This document shows, in pieces, positions 7,883 through 15,949 of a stretch of 31,946 nt of DNA. This DNA is from Lachnospiraceae bacterium (GTDB taxonomy: Bacteria > Bacillota > Clostridia > Lachnospirales > Lachnospiraceae). Within the stretch, counting starts at the first letter, position 1; the number at the start of each line of letters is the position of its first letter. Location: positions 1 to 31,946 of the forward strand of contig VSNY01000029.1 in assembly GCA_009774535.1 (NCBI GenBank). The letters run 5' to 3'. The translations under genes and the position numbers were made by a program. Under the pieces are notes generated by a model. It saw only the letters and a program-made list of their open reading frames with translations. It searched no databases and was not told the DNA's origin.

Positions 7883-7955
7883 TGCTTTTCTCCTCCTGCA
7901 TGTTATTAGCTGACATTTAGCTGATATTCTGAAGCTTTCCAGATTTGATAGGATT

Positions 7956-7984
7956 ATTATAAAATACTTTTAACTAAAATACAA
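7956..7984 (-). promoter_or_regulatory. Sigma-A promoter of the orphan P-loop gene
   Basis: On the minus strand, TTGTAT (7979-7984), a 17-base spacer and a perfect TATAAT (7956-7961) precede the gene by about 70 bases. The 172-base gap 7883-8054 otherwise holds only an AT-rich leader and a small palindrome CAAAGC-A-GCTTTG near 8043-8056. Confidence 0.75.
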
Positions 7985-8054
7985 CCGCTATTTCTAAAAA
8001 TACGTACTTACCAAAATATACATAAGAATGGTCTGCACAGCCAAAGCTGCTTTG

Positions 8055-9083
8055 TCACTGTTTCATCAGCTCGCCCATCAGCGTATAAAGATGCTCGCTG
8101 CTGTCCGCTTTCATCACAATCGAAATCACCCGCTGTGCCTGCGCATTCTTACTATAAAGCGCCAGACAATACCCCGCCGCGTTCGTAGTCCCCGTTTTTC
8201 CGCCAAGCACAGTAACGCCCTCTGGCGCCTGTATCTCACCGTTTAAGAACTTGTCCGTTGTTTCCCATTCCTGCGTTACTAAAGCGCCGGACGCATCCTG
8301 GTAGGATGCGGTATATTTTGCCGTATGCGTGATTGTTTCAAATTCTTCATACTGCAGCGCCGCGTTCAGCAGCAGATACAGATCATAGACACAAGTATAA
8401 TGCTCCTCGTCATGAAGTCCGTGCGGATTTGTAAAATGAGAATTTGTTGCGCCCAGCGCAGCGGCTTCTTCATTCATCAGCGCCGCAAAGCTTTCCGCGC
8501 TGCCTGAGATATGCTGCGCGATAGCGTCCGCAGCATCATTTCCGCTTTCTAACAGCAGACCGTACAGAAGCTGGCGCAGCGACAGCCTGTCGCCTGCGCG
8601 CAGGCCGCAGACAGAAGAATCTCCTGCCTGGCTGGCAGCCTGCTCGCTTACCGTGATGGTATCATTCAGGTCCGCGTGTTTAAGCGCGACATACGCGGTA
8701 AGTATTTTGGTCGTACTGGCCGGATATAATTTTTCAAAAATATTTTTTGCGTAGGGAACCGTTTTCTCATCCAGGTGAAAGACGCCTGCGGCTTCGGCTG
8801 CGGACGCATCCAAGGTACCGGATGCAGTGGTTGCGCTTTCACTGATACACAAATCCTGCGCGAAAAATGGAATGTTCCCGGCAGGCGTCAGTCCCTGCGC
8901 TGCGGACAGGCCTGCTTCGCCTGCTGACGGCTGTTCGTAATGGATGGAAGTTCCGTATACATCATAAGGATGTTCCATCTCATATGTTTTGGTTCCACAG
9001 CCGCTAAAAAGCAAAATGCCTGCTGCGGCAAAGGCTGCAAAGCGAAACCGCCTTTGTTTATCTGTACATTTCACGCCACTCAA
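8055..9083 (-). CDS. D-alanyl-D-alanine carboxypeptidase, DacA-like (peptidase S11), probable lipoprotein
   Basis: Penicillin-binding serine peptidase expected to trim the terminal D-Ala from peptidoglycan stem peptides outside the membrane. All three active-site motifs are present: S123-TTK126, S180-GN, and K296-TG. The N-terminus has basic residues, a hydrophobic stretch (15-26) and a lipobox-like LLFSGC with Cys29, so it is probably a lipoprotein; the usual C-terminal amphipathic anchor of DacA is missing, which fits. A low-complexity Ala/Ser region precedes the catalytic domain. The start is a TTG at 9083 with GAGGGG just upstream; a GTG at 9074 is an alternative. It overlaps mgsA by 26 bases and is the last gene of the mre/min block, so it is probably co-transcribed with rodA. 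Confidence 0.9.
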   Translation of the reverse strand: MSGVKCTDKQRRFRFAAFAAAGILLFSGCGTKTYEMEHPYDVYGTSIHYEQPSAGEAGLSAAQGLTPAGNIPFFAQDLCISESATTASGTLDASAAEAAGVFHLDEKTVPYAKNIFEKLYPASTTKILTAYVALKHADLNDTITVSEQAASQAGDSSVCGLRAGDRLSLRQLLYGLLLESGNDAADAIAQHISGSAESFAALMNEEAAALGATNSHFTNPHGLHDEEHYTCVYDLYLLLNAALQYEEFETITHTAKYTASYQDASGALVTQEWETTDKFLNGEIQAPEGVTVLGGKTGTTNAAGYCLALYSKNAQAQRVISIVMKADSSEHLYTLMGELMKQ

Positions 9084-9453
9084 GATCCCCTCTGTCTAAT
9101 GATTTGATCAATAACTCTGCCGTGGCAAGGTTGGTTGCCAGCGGAATATTGTAGGTGTCGCAAAGTTTTACGACGTTGTTGACATCCGGCTCGTGTGATT
9201 TCGGGGTCATTGGGTCCCGCAGGAAAATAACAAGATCAATGTCATTCTGCTCAATCTGTGCGCTTAACTGCTGTGCGCCTCCCAAATGACCGGCCAGATA
9301 TTTGTGGATCGAAAGGTTGGCTACCTCTTCGATCAGTCTCCCGGTCGTGCCTGTTGCAAATAGTGCGTTTTTACACAAAATTCCCCGGTACGCAATACAA
9401 AAATTCTGCATCAGTTTTTTCTTCGAGTCGTGTGCGATCAATCCGATATTCAT
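9058..9453 (-). CDS. mgsA: Methylglyoxal synthase homologue with altered active site
   Basis: The fold family converts dihydroxyacetone phosphate to methylglyoxal and phosphate. Conserved parts are LIAHDSKKK, the phosphate-binding ATGTTGRL, LRDP and HEPDV. The usual GPxGGDQQ motif reads GHLGGAQQ here, so the residue matching E. coli catalytic base Asp71 is alanine (residue 60 from the chosen start). The Asp matching E. coli Asp101 is kept (residue 90, in HEPDV). Enzyme activity is therefore uncertain. The ATG at 9453 is preceded by GGGGGTGAT, an almost perfect anti-SD match, and is preferred over a GTG at 9471. It lies 18 bases after rodA and overlaps the dacA-like gene, a common clostridial placement. 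At 131 residues it is close to the family length (about 137-152). Confidence 0.85.
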   Translation of the reverse strand: MNIGLIAHDSKKKLMQNFCIAYRGILCKNALFATGTTGRLIEEVANLSIHKYLAGHLGGAQQLSAQIEQNDIDLVIFLRDPMTPKSHEPDVNNVVKLCDTYNIPLATNLATAELLIKSLDRGDLEWREMYR

Positions 9454-9471
9454 TTTGTATATCACCCCCAC

Positions 9472-10572
9472 TTAGTATTTTTTCGGTTGCAAACCCACAT
9501 TCAGTACAATACCTATTCCTATATACAAGGTTACCAGCGACGTCAGGCCGTAACTGACAAACGGAAGCGTCAGCCCGGTATTTGGCAAAAGCCCGGTTGT
9601 TACCGAAATATTGACAAAACTCTGGAAACCGACCAGCGCCGCCATGCCGCAGCAGATCAGTCTCCCGGCCAGGTCTTTTGCTTTCCTGCCGATAAATATA
9701 CATTCCAGCGCGATCAGCATCAGCAGTATGATAATCGCGGCAGCGCCAACAAATCCCATTTCTTCTCCGGCAACGGAAAAGATAAAATCGGTATGTGGTT
9801 CTGAAATGAAATTGCCGTTTTTTACGGAGTCAAAGTTATCATTGTTAAGACCTTTGCCCCATAGCTGCCCGGAACCGATCGCCATAATCGAGTTCTGCTG
9901 CTGGTATGCGTCATCCGGGTATTTCTGCGGATAACGCCAGGCAAGAATTCTGCGCAGCTGGTAGCCTTTGATAATTTCCTGATCCGGCTGCATAATCAGA
10001 TACAAAACTACGAGAAATGCCGGGAGTATGACGGCAGCCGCCCCTCCAATTATTTTATAACTTATTCCGGCAACAAACAAGAGGGTAATAAAAATTAATG
10101 TAGTTACTATAGTCGTCGATAAATCTGACTTTAACACTAACCCTAGAGGGACTGCGGCAAGTATGCATGAGACAGCCAGCGCCCGGAAGGTACTGATCTG
10201 CTCCTGATACCGCATAAAAAACGCGGAAAAAAACAAGATTACCACAATTTTGGATAATTCCGACGGCTGAAACTGCAGGGGGCCAATCAACAGCCATCTG
10301 CTCTGCCCATGGGAACTTTCCCCCTTGAGAATTACGGCGATCAGCAGCCCGATATTCACCACATACATCGGCCATGTCAGCTTTAACAGGAAGGAATAAT
10401 CGAACAAAGAAAGTACGAGCATACATCCCAGACCAAGCCCCATCCCCAGGATCTGACGATCCTGCAGGGACTGCCTGGCGCTTCCGACGACCAGGATACC
10501 GATCACTGTGACGGCAATGACATACAGACACAGGCGTATCCGGTAATTACGAAAAGAATACATTTTAAACAT
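9472..10572 (-). CDS. rodA: RodA/FtsW-family peptidoglycan glycosyltransferase
   Basis: SEDS-family polymerase that makes glycan strands from lipid II, partnered with a class B PBP. The 366-residue protein has about ten hydrophobic segments and the conserved late motif NTGLTLPFVSYGLTSL typical of RodA/FtsW/SpoVE. RodA rather than FtsW is chosen because the gene shares a cluster with mreBCD and a PBP2. The ATG at 10572 has GGAG 8 bases upstream. A 120-base gap containing stacked inverted repeats separates it from minE, so its expression may be partly uncoupled from minCDE. It ends 18 bases before mgsA. Confidence 0.92.
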   Translation of the reverse strand: MFKMYSFRNYRIRLCLYVIAVTVIGILVVGSARQSLQDRQILGMGLGLGCMLVLSLFDYSFLLKLTWPMYVVNIGLLIAVILKGESSHGQSRWLLIGPLQFQPSELSKIVVILFFSAFFMRYQEQISTFRALAVSCILAAVPLGLVLKSDLSTTIVTTLIFITLLFVAGISYKIIGGAAAVILPAFLVVLYLIMQPDQEIIKGYQLRRILAWRYPQKYPDDAYQQQNSIMAIGSGQLWGKGLNNDNFDSVKNGNFISEPHTDFIFSVAGEEMGFVGAAAIIILLMLIALECIFIGRKAKDLAGRLICCGMAALVGFQSFVNISVTTGLLPNTGLTLPFVSYGLTSLVTLYIGIGIVLNVGLQPKKY

Positions 10573-10599
10573 CTAATCATCTCCAGGCTTTCTCATTTC

Positions 10600-10641
10600 A
10601 GAACTGCCAGTCAGAGATTGAGAAAAACTGCTGACAGTTCT
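10600..10641. repeat. Inverted repeat in the minE-rodA gap
   Basis: AGAACTGCCAGTCAG (10600-10614) can pair with CTGACAGTTCT (10631-10641), an 11-bp stem with a short bulge. On the minus strand GAACTGTCAGCAG followed by TCTGACTG also occurs in the element near 31120-31170 and its upstream flank. It is not followed by a convincing U-tract. Confidence 0.6.
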
Positions 10642-10661
10642 TTATGTAAAAATAATTGCTT

Positions 10662-10696
10662 ATGGTAACGATACCATGCGTAACCGTAACGGTTAC
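10662..10696. repeat. Two adjacent palindromes at the end of minE
   Basis: ATGGTA-acga-TACCAT (10662-10677) is followed 2 bases later by GTAACCGT-A-ACGGTTAC (10680-10696), which has 8-bp arms and overlaps the minE stop codon. They could protect the 3' end of the minCDE message or slow polymerase. No U-run follows on the minus strand. Confidence 0.6.
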
Positions 10697-10974
10697 TGGT
10701 ATTCCGGCTGATGCTTGACACATAAAATCGGAATATTCGCATACAGCGCCGGAACGCTGCCGTTATGCGTCGGCGAAGTCGTCCGCGTGATCTGGATATC
10801 CAGCCCTTCGGTATCGATCTCCATATATTTGGAAATCACCTGTATAATATCATTTTTGATCATTTCCAGCATATCCGCGGAACAGTCCGTCCGGTCTGAA
10901 ATCAAAAGCAGCTTTAAGCGGTCCATCGCCACGTCCTTGGAATTTCTCCGGAAAATAAATCGTAAAAATCTCAT
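10693..10974 (-). CDS. minE: Cell division topological specificity factor MinE
   Basis: A 93-residue protein that stimulates MinD ATP hydrolysis and drives pole-to-pole Min dynamics. The N-terminus MRFLRFIFRR is the amphipathic membrane-targeting piece. The anti-MinCD segment DRLKLLLISDRTDCSADML and the topological specificity domain (EIDTEGLDIQI) follow. The frame is open upstream to 11025, but the ATG at 10974 has GGAGG 7 bases upstream and gives the family length. It begins 11 bases after minD. MinE presence means this organism uses the oscillating type of Min system rather than only DivIVA/MinJ. Confidence 0.93.
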   Translation of the reverse strand: MRFLRFIFRRNSKDVAMDRLKLLLISDRTDCSADMLEMIKNDIIQVISKYMEIDTEGLDIQITRTTSPTHNGSVPALYANIPILCVKHQPEYQ

Positions 10975-10985
10975 AACACCGCCTC

Positions 10986-11777
10986 CTATACACGTTTTGT
11001 CAAGCCGCGGAAACGCTGGAACCATACCTTTTTCTGGTTCAGGTCCATGATTGGCAGCTGTTCCCCGTCAATCCGGCGGCAGATATTATGGTATGCCTGC
11101 CCGGACATAGAATCCAGCCCGGACAGAGGTTCCCCCTGATTCGTAGAGATTACGATATTTTCATCATCCGGTACGGCGCCGACCAAAGGAATCGGCAGAA
11201 TCTCACAGACGTCTTTTAACGACATCATATCACCGCGGCGCACCATATCCATACGCACCCGGTTAATTAACAGCTCGATCTTTGGCATCTGCGCATTTTT
11301 CAGCAGCCCGATAATGCGGTCTGCGTCGCGGATCGCAGACACTTCCGGCGTTGTAACGACAATTGCCCGGTCTGCCCCTGCAATTGCGTTTTGAAATCCC
11401 TGTTCAATTCCGGCAGGACAATCCAGAAGTATGTAATCAAAATCCTCCCGCAGTTCATCCGTCAGTTTTTTCATCTGCTGCGGTGTGACTGCAGTTTTAT
11501 CACAAGTTTGTGCGGAAGGTATCAGAAAAAGGGTCGGATGGCGCTTGTCTTTGATAAGCGCCTGCTTGAGACGGCAGCTGCCTTTGATCACATCGACCAG
11601 ATTGTATACAATGCGGTTTTCCAAGCCCATCACGACATCTAAGTTACGCAGGCCGATATCCGTATCAATCAGTACGACTTTTTTTCCAAGCATCGCAAGC
11701 GCGCATCCGACATTTGCCGTAGTTGTCGTCTTGCCTACGCCGCCTTTTCCTGATGTAATTACAATTACTTCACACAT
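10986..11777 (-). CDS. minD: Septum site-determining ATPase MinD
   Basis: Deviant Walker ATPase that binds the membrane in its ATP form and recruits MinC. The deviant Walker A motif GKGGVGKTTT is at residues 10-19, DTDIGLRNLD follows, and LLDCPAGIE supplies the Walker B region. The C-terminus KVWFQRFRGLTKRV is an amphipathic membrane-targeting helix. Length is 263 residues. The ATG at 11777 has AGGAGG about 9 bases upstream. It lies between minC (35 bases upstream) and minE (11 bases downstream), so minCDE is one unit. Confidence 0.96.
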   Translation of the reverse strand: MCEVIVITSGKGGVGKTTTTANVGCALAMLGKKVVLIDTDIGLRNLDVVMGLENRIVYNLVDVIKGSCRLKQALIKDKRHPTLFLIPSAQTCDKTAVTPQQMKKLTDELREDFDYILLDCPAGIEQGFQNAIAGADRAIVVTTPEVSAIRDADRIIGLLKNAQMPKIELLINRVRMDMVRRGDMMSLKDVCEILPIPLVGAVPDDENIVISTNQGEPLSGLDSMSGQAYHNICRRIDGEQLPIMDLNQKKVWFQRFRGLTKRV

Positions 11778-11812
11778 AATAAGAATCCTCCTGATTTATG
11801 AATCACAAACAA

Positions 11813-12508
11813 TTACAATAAATCTTTTGTACAAGGCTCCATTATGACATGTCCGTCACGGACACGCGCTATCTGCGGTGTAAAGGTATCTCCGTTTTTT
11901 TTGCGGCGTAACAGGCCGCCTTTTTTCTTTCCGCTGTTTTCCGGCGGAATATACAGGATGCGCCCAATCTGGAGCTGTCCTGTGTCTATAGATAATGCTG
12001 CTATGTACGCAGCCAGATCCCCGTACGAACCAGCATGTGCAAACCCGTCCAGCGCGCCGAATACGATCAGGCTGCCCGCCGCCGTAACTTTCGCGCCTTT
12101 TGGGACATTTCCGATAATGACAAGCCCCGCGTCTACCTGCAGGTCTTCTCCGGGCTTTAAGGAACCATAGCGGAACAGGGCATGGTTCGTAACTCTCTCG
12201 CGGATCAGCGCTTCAGTCTGCTGCAGCAGACACGCCTCCTGTACCTGCTCCTGTTCATGGTCCATAATACAGATGATATTAATACTCGTATGCGCTTCGA
12301 TCACGGCGATCAGTTCATATTCCTGTTCCGGAGTCAGCGCATAGCCTTCAAACGAGATTCCGATATTCGCGTTTTTAAAAAACGCGCCGGAATCCGCAAA
12401 TTTTTCAATGACTGCTTCCAACAGCTCCTGAAAGGTAACATCCGGGTTCAGTACAAGATGAATCCCGTATGATTTACTTTTAATAACGACTGCCTGTGTC
12501 AAACCCAC
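11813..12508 (-). CDS. minC: Septum site-determining protein MinC
   Basis: Inhibitor of FtsZ assembly, activated by MinD. The N-terminal domain (about residues 1-100, QAVVIKSKSYGIHLVL) and the C-terminal beta-helix (about 117-200, with YGSLKPGEDLQVDAGLVIIGNVPKGA and GSYGDLAAYIAALSI) are both recognisable. Length of 231 residues is normal. The frame given starts at a GTG only 2 bases after GGAGG; a TTG two codons later (12502) has ideal 8-base spacing and may be the true start. It lies 14 bases after the PBP2 gene. Confidence 0.92.
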   Translation of the reverse strand: MGLTQAVVIKSKSYGIHLVLNPDVTFQELLEAVIEKFADSGAFFKNANIGISFEGYALTPEQEYELIAVIEAHTSINIICIMDHEQEQVQEACLLQQTEALIRERVTNHALFRYGSLKPGEDLQVDAGLVIIGNVPKGAKVTAAGSLIVFGALDGFAHAGSYGDLAAYIAALSIDTGQLQIGRILYIPPENSGKKKGGLLRRKKNGDTFTPQIARVRDGHVIMEPCTKDLL

Positions 12509-12522
12509 ATCCTCCTTTCCTG

Positions 12523-15381
12523 CTAATCGGTAAATCCATTCGTTGTATTGTTGACATTTGTTGCTTTCCCATTCAGCAGCTCGTCCTTATCCTCCAGGTT
12601 AAAATAATATTTTAAGACCTGCGCGGACACATCCGCGGCATTGTGGGACGTATAACCATAGGCAATTCTGGTCACAATGGAAATTTCAGGCTTTTTAAAC
12701 GGAGCGTAGCCGACAAACAGCGCGTGATTGCCCCTCGTAGGCACCTGCTGGGCCGTTCCGGTCTTTCCGGCAGCTACGATCGGGAAGTCTTTGAATTCCG
12801 CTGTATTTTCCACTACGAGACGGTTGCCGTTTTGAATCGCTTTCCAGGTGCTTTCCTCGATATTGTCCATTTGATTTTTTACCGATGGCTTATATTTTTT
12901 GAGTACTTTACCTTTATTATCCGTAACCTGCTTTAACAGCGTATAGTTGTACACAGTTCCTTTGTTCGCGACAGCGGTGACATAGCGGGCCAGCTGTACC
13001 GTCGCGAAGTTGTGATTACTCTGCCCGATGGCCGCCATAACCGGGAACTGGTCTGCGATTTCCGGTTTATTTTCCGGTATTTCAATACCAGTTGTATCCG
13101 CCAGCCCGTAAGCAGCCGCATAATCTGTGATTTTGCGGATTCCGGTCGGGTCGCTGTACGTACTGCCTACCAGACTTAAGTCATAGCCTACCTGATAAAA
13201 GAAATAGTTACAGGATACACGGATTGCGTTTGTAACGTCCATCCAGCCATGTCTGGACGGATAAGCCCAGCACCTTGGCTCGTTGTCGACCAGCTCGAAT
13301 TTGCCAAGGTTGTTGATCTTTGTGGAAGGCGTAATGACACCTTCCGTCAATCCGGCAGTCGCGGTTACCATCTTAAAGGTAGAACCCGGCGCTGTCCGCT
13401 CCTGTGTCGCATGGTTGTAAAGCGGCCTTGCGTTATCCGTCTGCAGCTTGGCAAAATAATCAGCGTCTACCGTATTTGCCAGCAGATTATTGTCATACCC
13501 CGGATAAGAGACAAGCGCTTTGAGTTCTCCGGTGTTGACGTCTGTAATCACGCAGGAAGCCGTACATGGGTCCAGCGCCAGCTGTCCCGGCGTAAGGTCC
13601 AGGTTCTGGATACGCTCTTTTAAAAAGGCATATGCGGAAATCGAGCCGTTTTCCAGCTGCGCACGTTTTTCTTCGTCCTTTTTAATCAGCTTTTGGTCAT
13701 ATAAAATCAGACACAGCTGCGTGCCGGTAACCATATCCTGTTTAATCAGGTACTGGTAGATTTTTTTCTGAAATCCTTCGTTTTTTTTCAGTTCGGTTAC
13801 GATATATTCGATCAGATCCGCGTAAATTTCAGAAGAATCGGAATATTCTTCCTCAGTCTGGAATACATTATAATCAATCCAGCCCATGTTCACGCAGTAG
13901 GTAAGATATTCCTTTAAGCTGATCGTCTCTTCTTTGGTCCAGGCAAGATACGTTTCATCCATTTTATCGATCTTATCGGTACGCAGAACATGATTATCCT
14001 GCAGCATCTGGATGATATAGCTGTAATACGTCCGATACTCTTCCGGCGCAGCCTGGTATGCCTCCGGCGCCTGGGAATTGCACTGCTCTTTGATTCTTGC
14101 AATGACGGAATCAAAATGGCTCTGATAGATCGACTCTACCGTCCGTTCCGTTGTGCTTGCCTTTTTGTGTGTAAAATGCGACGTATCAATAATATTGTTG
14201 TCAATCAGCGCAAAATAAACATCGTAAATCGGGATTTTAATATCCGACGCATTCCCGGTTGTATTGACATATTCCCGGATATTTTCTATTGTTTTATATA
14301 AAATTCCGGCCAGTTCCTGTTCCAGCAGATGGTATACTGCCTTCTGCAGTTCCGCGTCGATGGACAGATAGACATTATTGCCGGCAGACGGTTCTTTATG
14401 ATCTGTCGTCTCTAACTCCTTGCCCATAACGTCTACAAATACCGTTTCCGATCCTTTTTTCCCCTGCAGCTTTGCGTCCATCACCTGTTCGATCCCTGAT
14501 TTTCCAATAACATCTGTCAATGCGTAGGAATCGTTTTCCTTGGACAGTTCTTCGTATTCTTCTGTTGAGATCTTGCCCGTATAGCCGATGATCGAAGCAA
14601 AATACAGACTGTCATCATATTTACGGATATAATCCTCTTCTATGTCCACGCCCTGTAAATCGGCTTTGTTTTCTTTGATATAAGCCATTGTCTTGTCGCT
14701 GACACCTGTGGCGATTGTGGTAGAGATATATTTCTGATAACCATTTTGCGCAAGCGCGTAGCGGATGACCATAATCTTATACGCCATTTCCGGAGAATAG
14801 CCCCCGTCGGTAATGCCGTAGCGTTCACTGCACAGATAATCTATAATCTGTTCTTCGGTTGCCTCAGCCGTATTATATTTCAGCTCTTTGTCCCAACCCA
14901 GATCCTCAATTTTCTTTTTTCCATAAATGTCCGCACGGAACCGCATCAGGCGCGTGCCTTCGACCTGGAATGCATAATGACCGTTTTTTTTCAGACGAAT
15001 ATTAAAATCATTGACAAAGTCATCTCCGTTTTCTTCCAATACTTCCAGCACTCTTGCAATAATACTGTTTAAAGCTTCATTGCGTTCGGAACTTTTCGAG
15101 TAAGTGCCGTTATCCTCGAGCGTAACTTTATATGTCAGTTCATTATAGGCAAGCACCTTGCCGTTACAGTCTAAAATATTGCCGCGTGTGCCGTTTAAGA
15201 CCCGCTCTTTGCGGATTCTTAAAGTATAATTGCTCTGATAGGATTCGCCGTTCACAATCTGCAGTGTGAACAGGCGGTGCAGCAGCGTACCGCCCATCAG
15301 AATAATAATCAGGACCAGCACAAGCAGCCTTGATTTGAAAAAACTTTTTAAAAAATCTTTGATTGAATCATATTCATACAA
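12523..15381 (-). CDS. mrdA: Penicillin-binding protein 2 (elongation transpeptidase), long clostridial form
   Basis: Class B PBP that cross-links peptidoglycan during side-wall growth with RodA as partner. One membrane segment lies at about residues 17-34, followed by the PBP dimerisation region (RKERVLNGTRGNILD) and the transpeptidase. Active-site motifs are S667-TFK, S723-CN and K873-TG. An insertion of about 245 mostly helical, charged residues (roughly 355-600) separates the QKAVYHLLEQEL helix from the ACVITDVNTGELKALVSYPG-like start of the transpeptidase, making the protein about 952 residues against about 600-700 in most PBP2s. A GTG at 15393 overlaps the ribosome binding site GGAG, so the TTG at 15381 is preferred. 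It overlaps mreD by 8 bases. Similar long PBP2s occur in Lachnospiraceae (recalled). Confidence 0.92.
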   Translation of the reverse strand: MYEYDSIKDFLKSFFKSRLLVLVLIIILMGGTLLHRLFTLQIVNGESYQSNYTLRIRKERVLNGTRGNILDCNGKVLAYNELTYKVTLEDNGTYSKSSERNEALNSIIARVLEVLEENGDDFVNDFNIRLKKNGHYAFQVEGTRLMRFRADIYGKKKIEDLGWDKELKYNTAEATEEQIIDYLCSERYGITDGGYSPEMAYKIMVIRYALAQNGYQKYISTTIATGVSDKTMAYIKENKADLQGVDIEEDYIRKYDDSLYFASIIGYTGKISTEEYEELSKENDSYALTDVIGKSGIEQVMDAKLQGKKGSETVFVDVMGKELETTDHKEPSAGNNVYLSIDAELQKAVYHLLEQELAGILYKTIENIREYVNTTGNASDIKIPIYDVYFALIDNNIIDTSHFTHKKASTTERTVESIYQSHFDSVIARIKEQCNSQAPEAYQAAPEEYRTYYSYIIQMLQDNHVLRTDKIDKMDETYLAWTKEETISLKEYLTYCVNMGWIDYNVFQTEEEYSDSSEIYADLIEYIVTELKKNEGFQKKIYQYLIKQDMVTGTQLCLILYDQKLIKKDEEKRAQLENGSISAYAFLKERIQNLDLTPGQLALDPCTASCVITDVNTGELKALVSYPGYDNNLLANTVDADYFAKLQTDNARPLYNHATQERTAPGSTFKMVTATAGLTEGVITPSTKINNLGKFELVDNEPRCWAYPSRHGWMDVTNAIRVSCNYFFYQVGYDLSLVGSTYSDPTGIRKITDYAAAYGLADTTGIEIPENKPEIADQFPVMAAIGQSNHNFATVQLARYVTAVANKGTVYNYTLLKQVTDNKGKVLKKYKPSVKNQMDNIEESTWKAIQNGNRLVVENTAEFKDFPIVAAGKTGTAQQVPTRGNHALFVGYAPFKKPEISIVTRIAYGYTSHNAADVSAQVLKYYFNLEDKDELLNGKATNVNNTTNGFTD

Positions 15382-15892
15382 ACTTGATACCACTCCTTTT
15401 TTCGATAGCTTCCAGCTTTTGGTTGATCGTTAACAACACCGGATACAAAAAAATCATAATCAGGACGGTATAGACCAGTTCCGGTATGATCACATGCAGC
15501 AGGTAGTAACCCAGATGGAACTGCCCGCGAAACATAAATTTTAACACATAGACCGCAATATTATAGACAATATCGCTGACCGAGATCAGCAGCATCGGCA
15601 GCTTAATATCATCCGGAAAGAAAAACTTGCGGAACATGCCGTTACAGTATCCCGCGTACATAAACACTAACGCATAAAAGCCAAAGATCGTTCCGTAAAA
15701 GGCGTCAAAAACCAGCCCGGTAAAAAATCCGATGTACATTCCTTCTTTGCGTCCGCGCATAAACCCGAAAGACGATACAACGATAATCAGAAGATTTGGG
15801 GCGATTGAGGCAAATGCCAGCGCCTGAAACAGTGTTGTCTGCAGTAAAAAACAGACAAATATCACGATAAATACAGTAATTTTTCTTCTCAT
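15374..15892 (-). CDS. mreD: Rod shape-determining protein MreD
   Basis: Small integral membrane component of the elongasome, here about 172 residues with five or six hydrophobic segments (for example ITVFIVIFVCFLLQTTLF at the N-terminus and VYTVLIMIFLYPVLL near the C-terminus). MreD sequences diverge quickly and the call leans on topology and on its position between mreC and PBP2. The frame opens at 15916, but the ATG at 15892 has AGGGA 8 bases upstream while the first ATG has no ribosome binding site. The stop lies 8 bases inside the PBP2 gene. A weak hairpin (GCCATGC/GCACGGC) sits in the 57-base gap to mreC. Confidence 0.9.
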   Translation of the reverse strand: MRRKITVFIVIFVCFLLQTTLFQALAFASIAPNLLIIVVSSFGFMRGRKEGMYIGFFTGLVFDAFYGTIFGFYALVFMYAGYCNGMFRKFFFPDDIKLPMLLISVSDIVYNIAVYVLKFMFRGQFHLGYYLLHVIIPELVYTVLIMIFLYPVLLTINQKLEAIEKRSGIKFV

Positions 15893-15949
15893 TCCTTCAT
15901 TCCCTAAGCCATGCACTTCGCACGGCGGTTCCTGCGCTGCCAGGTATCA

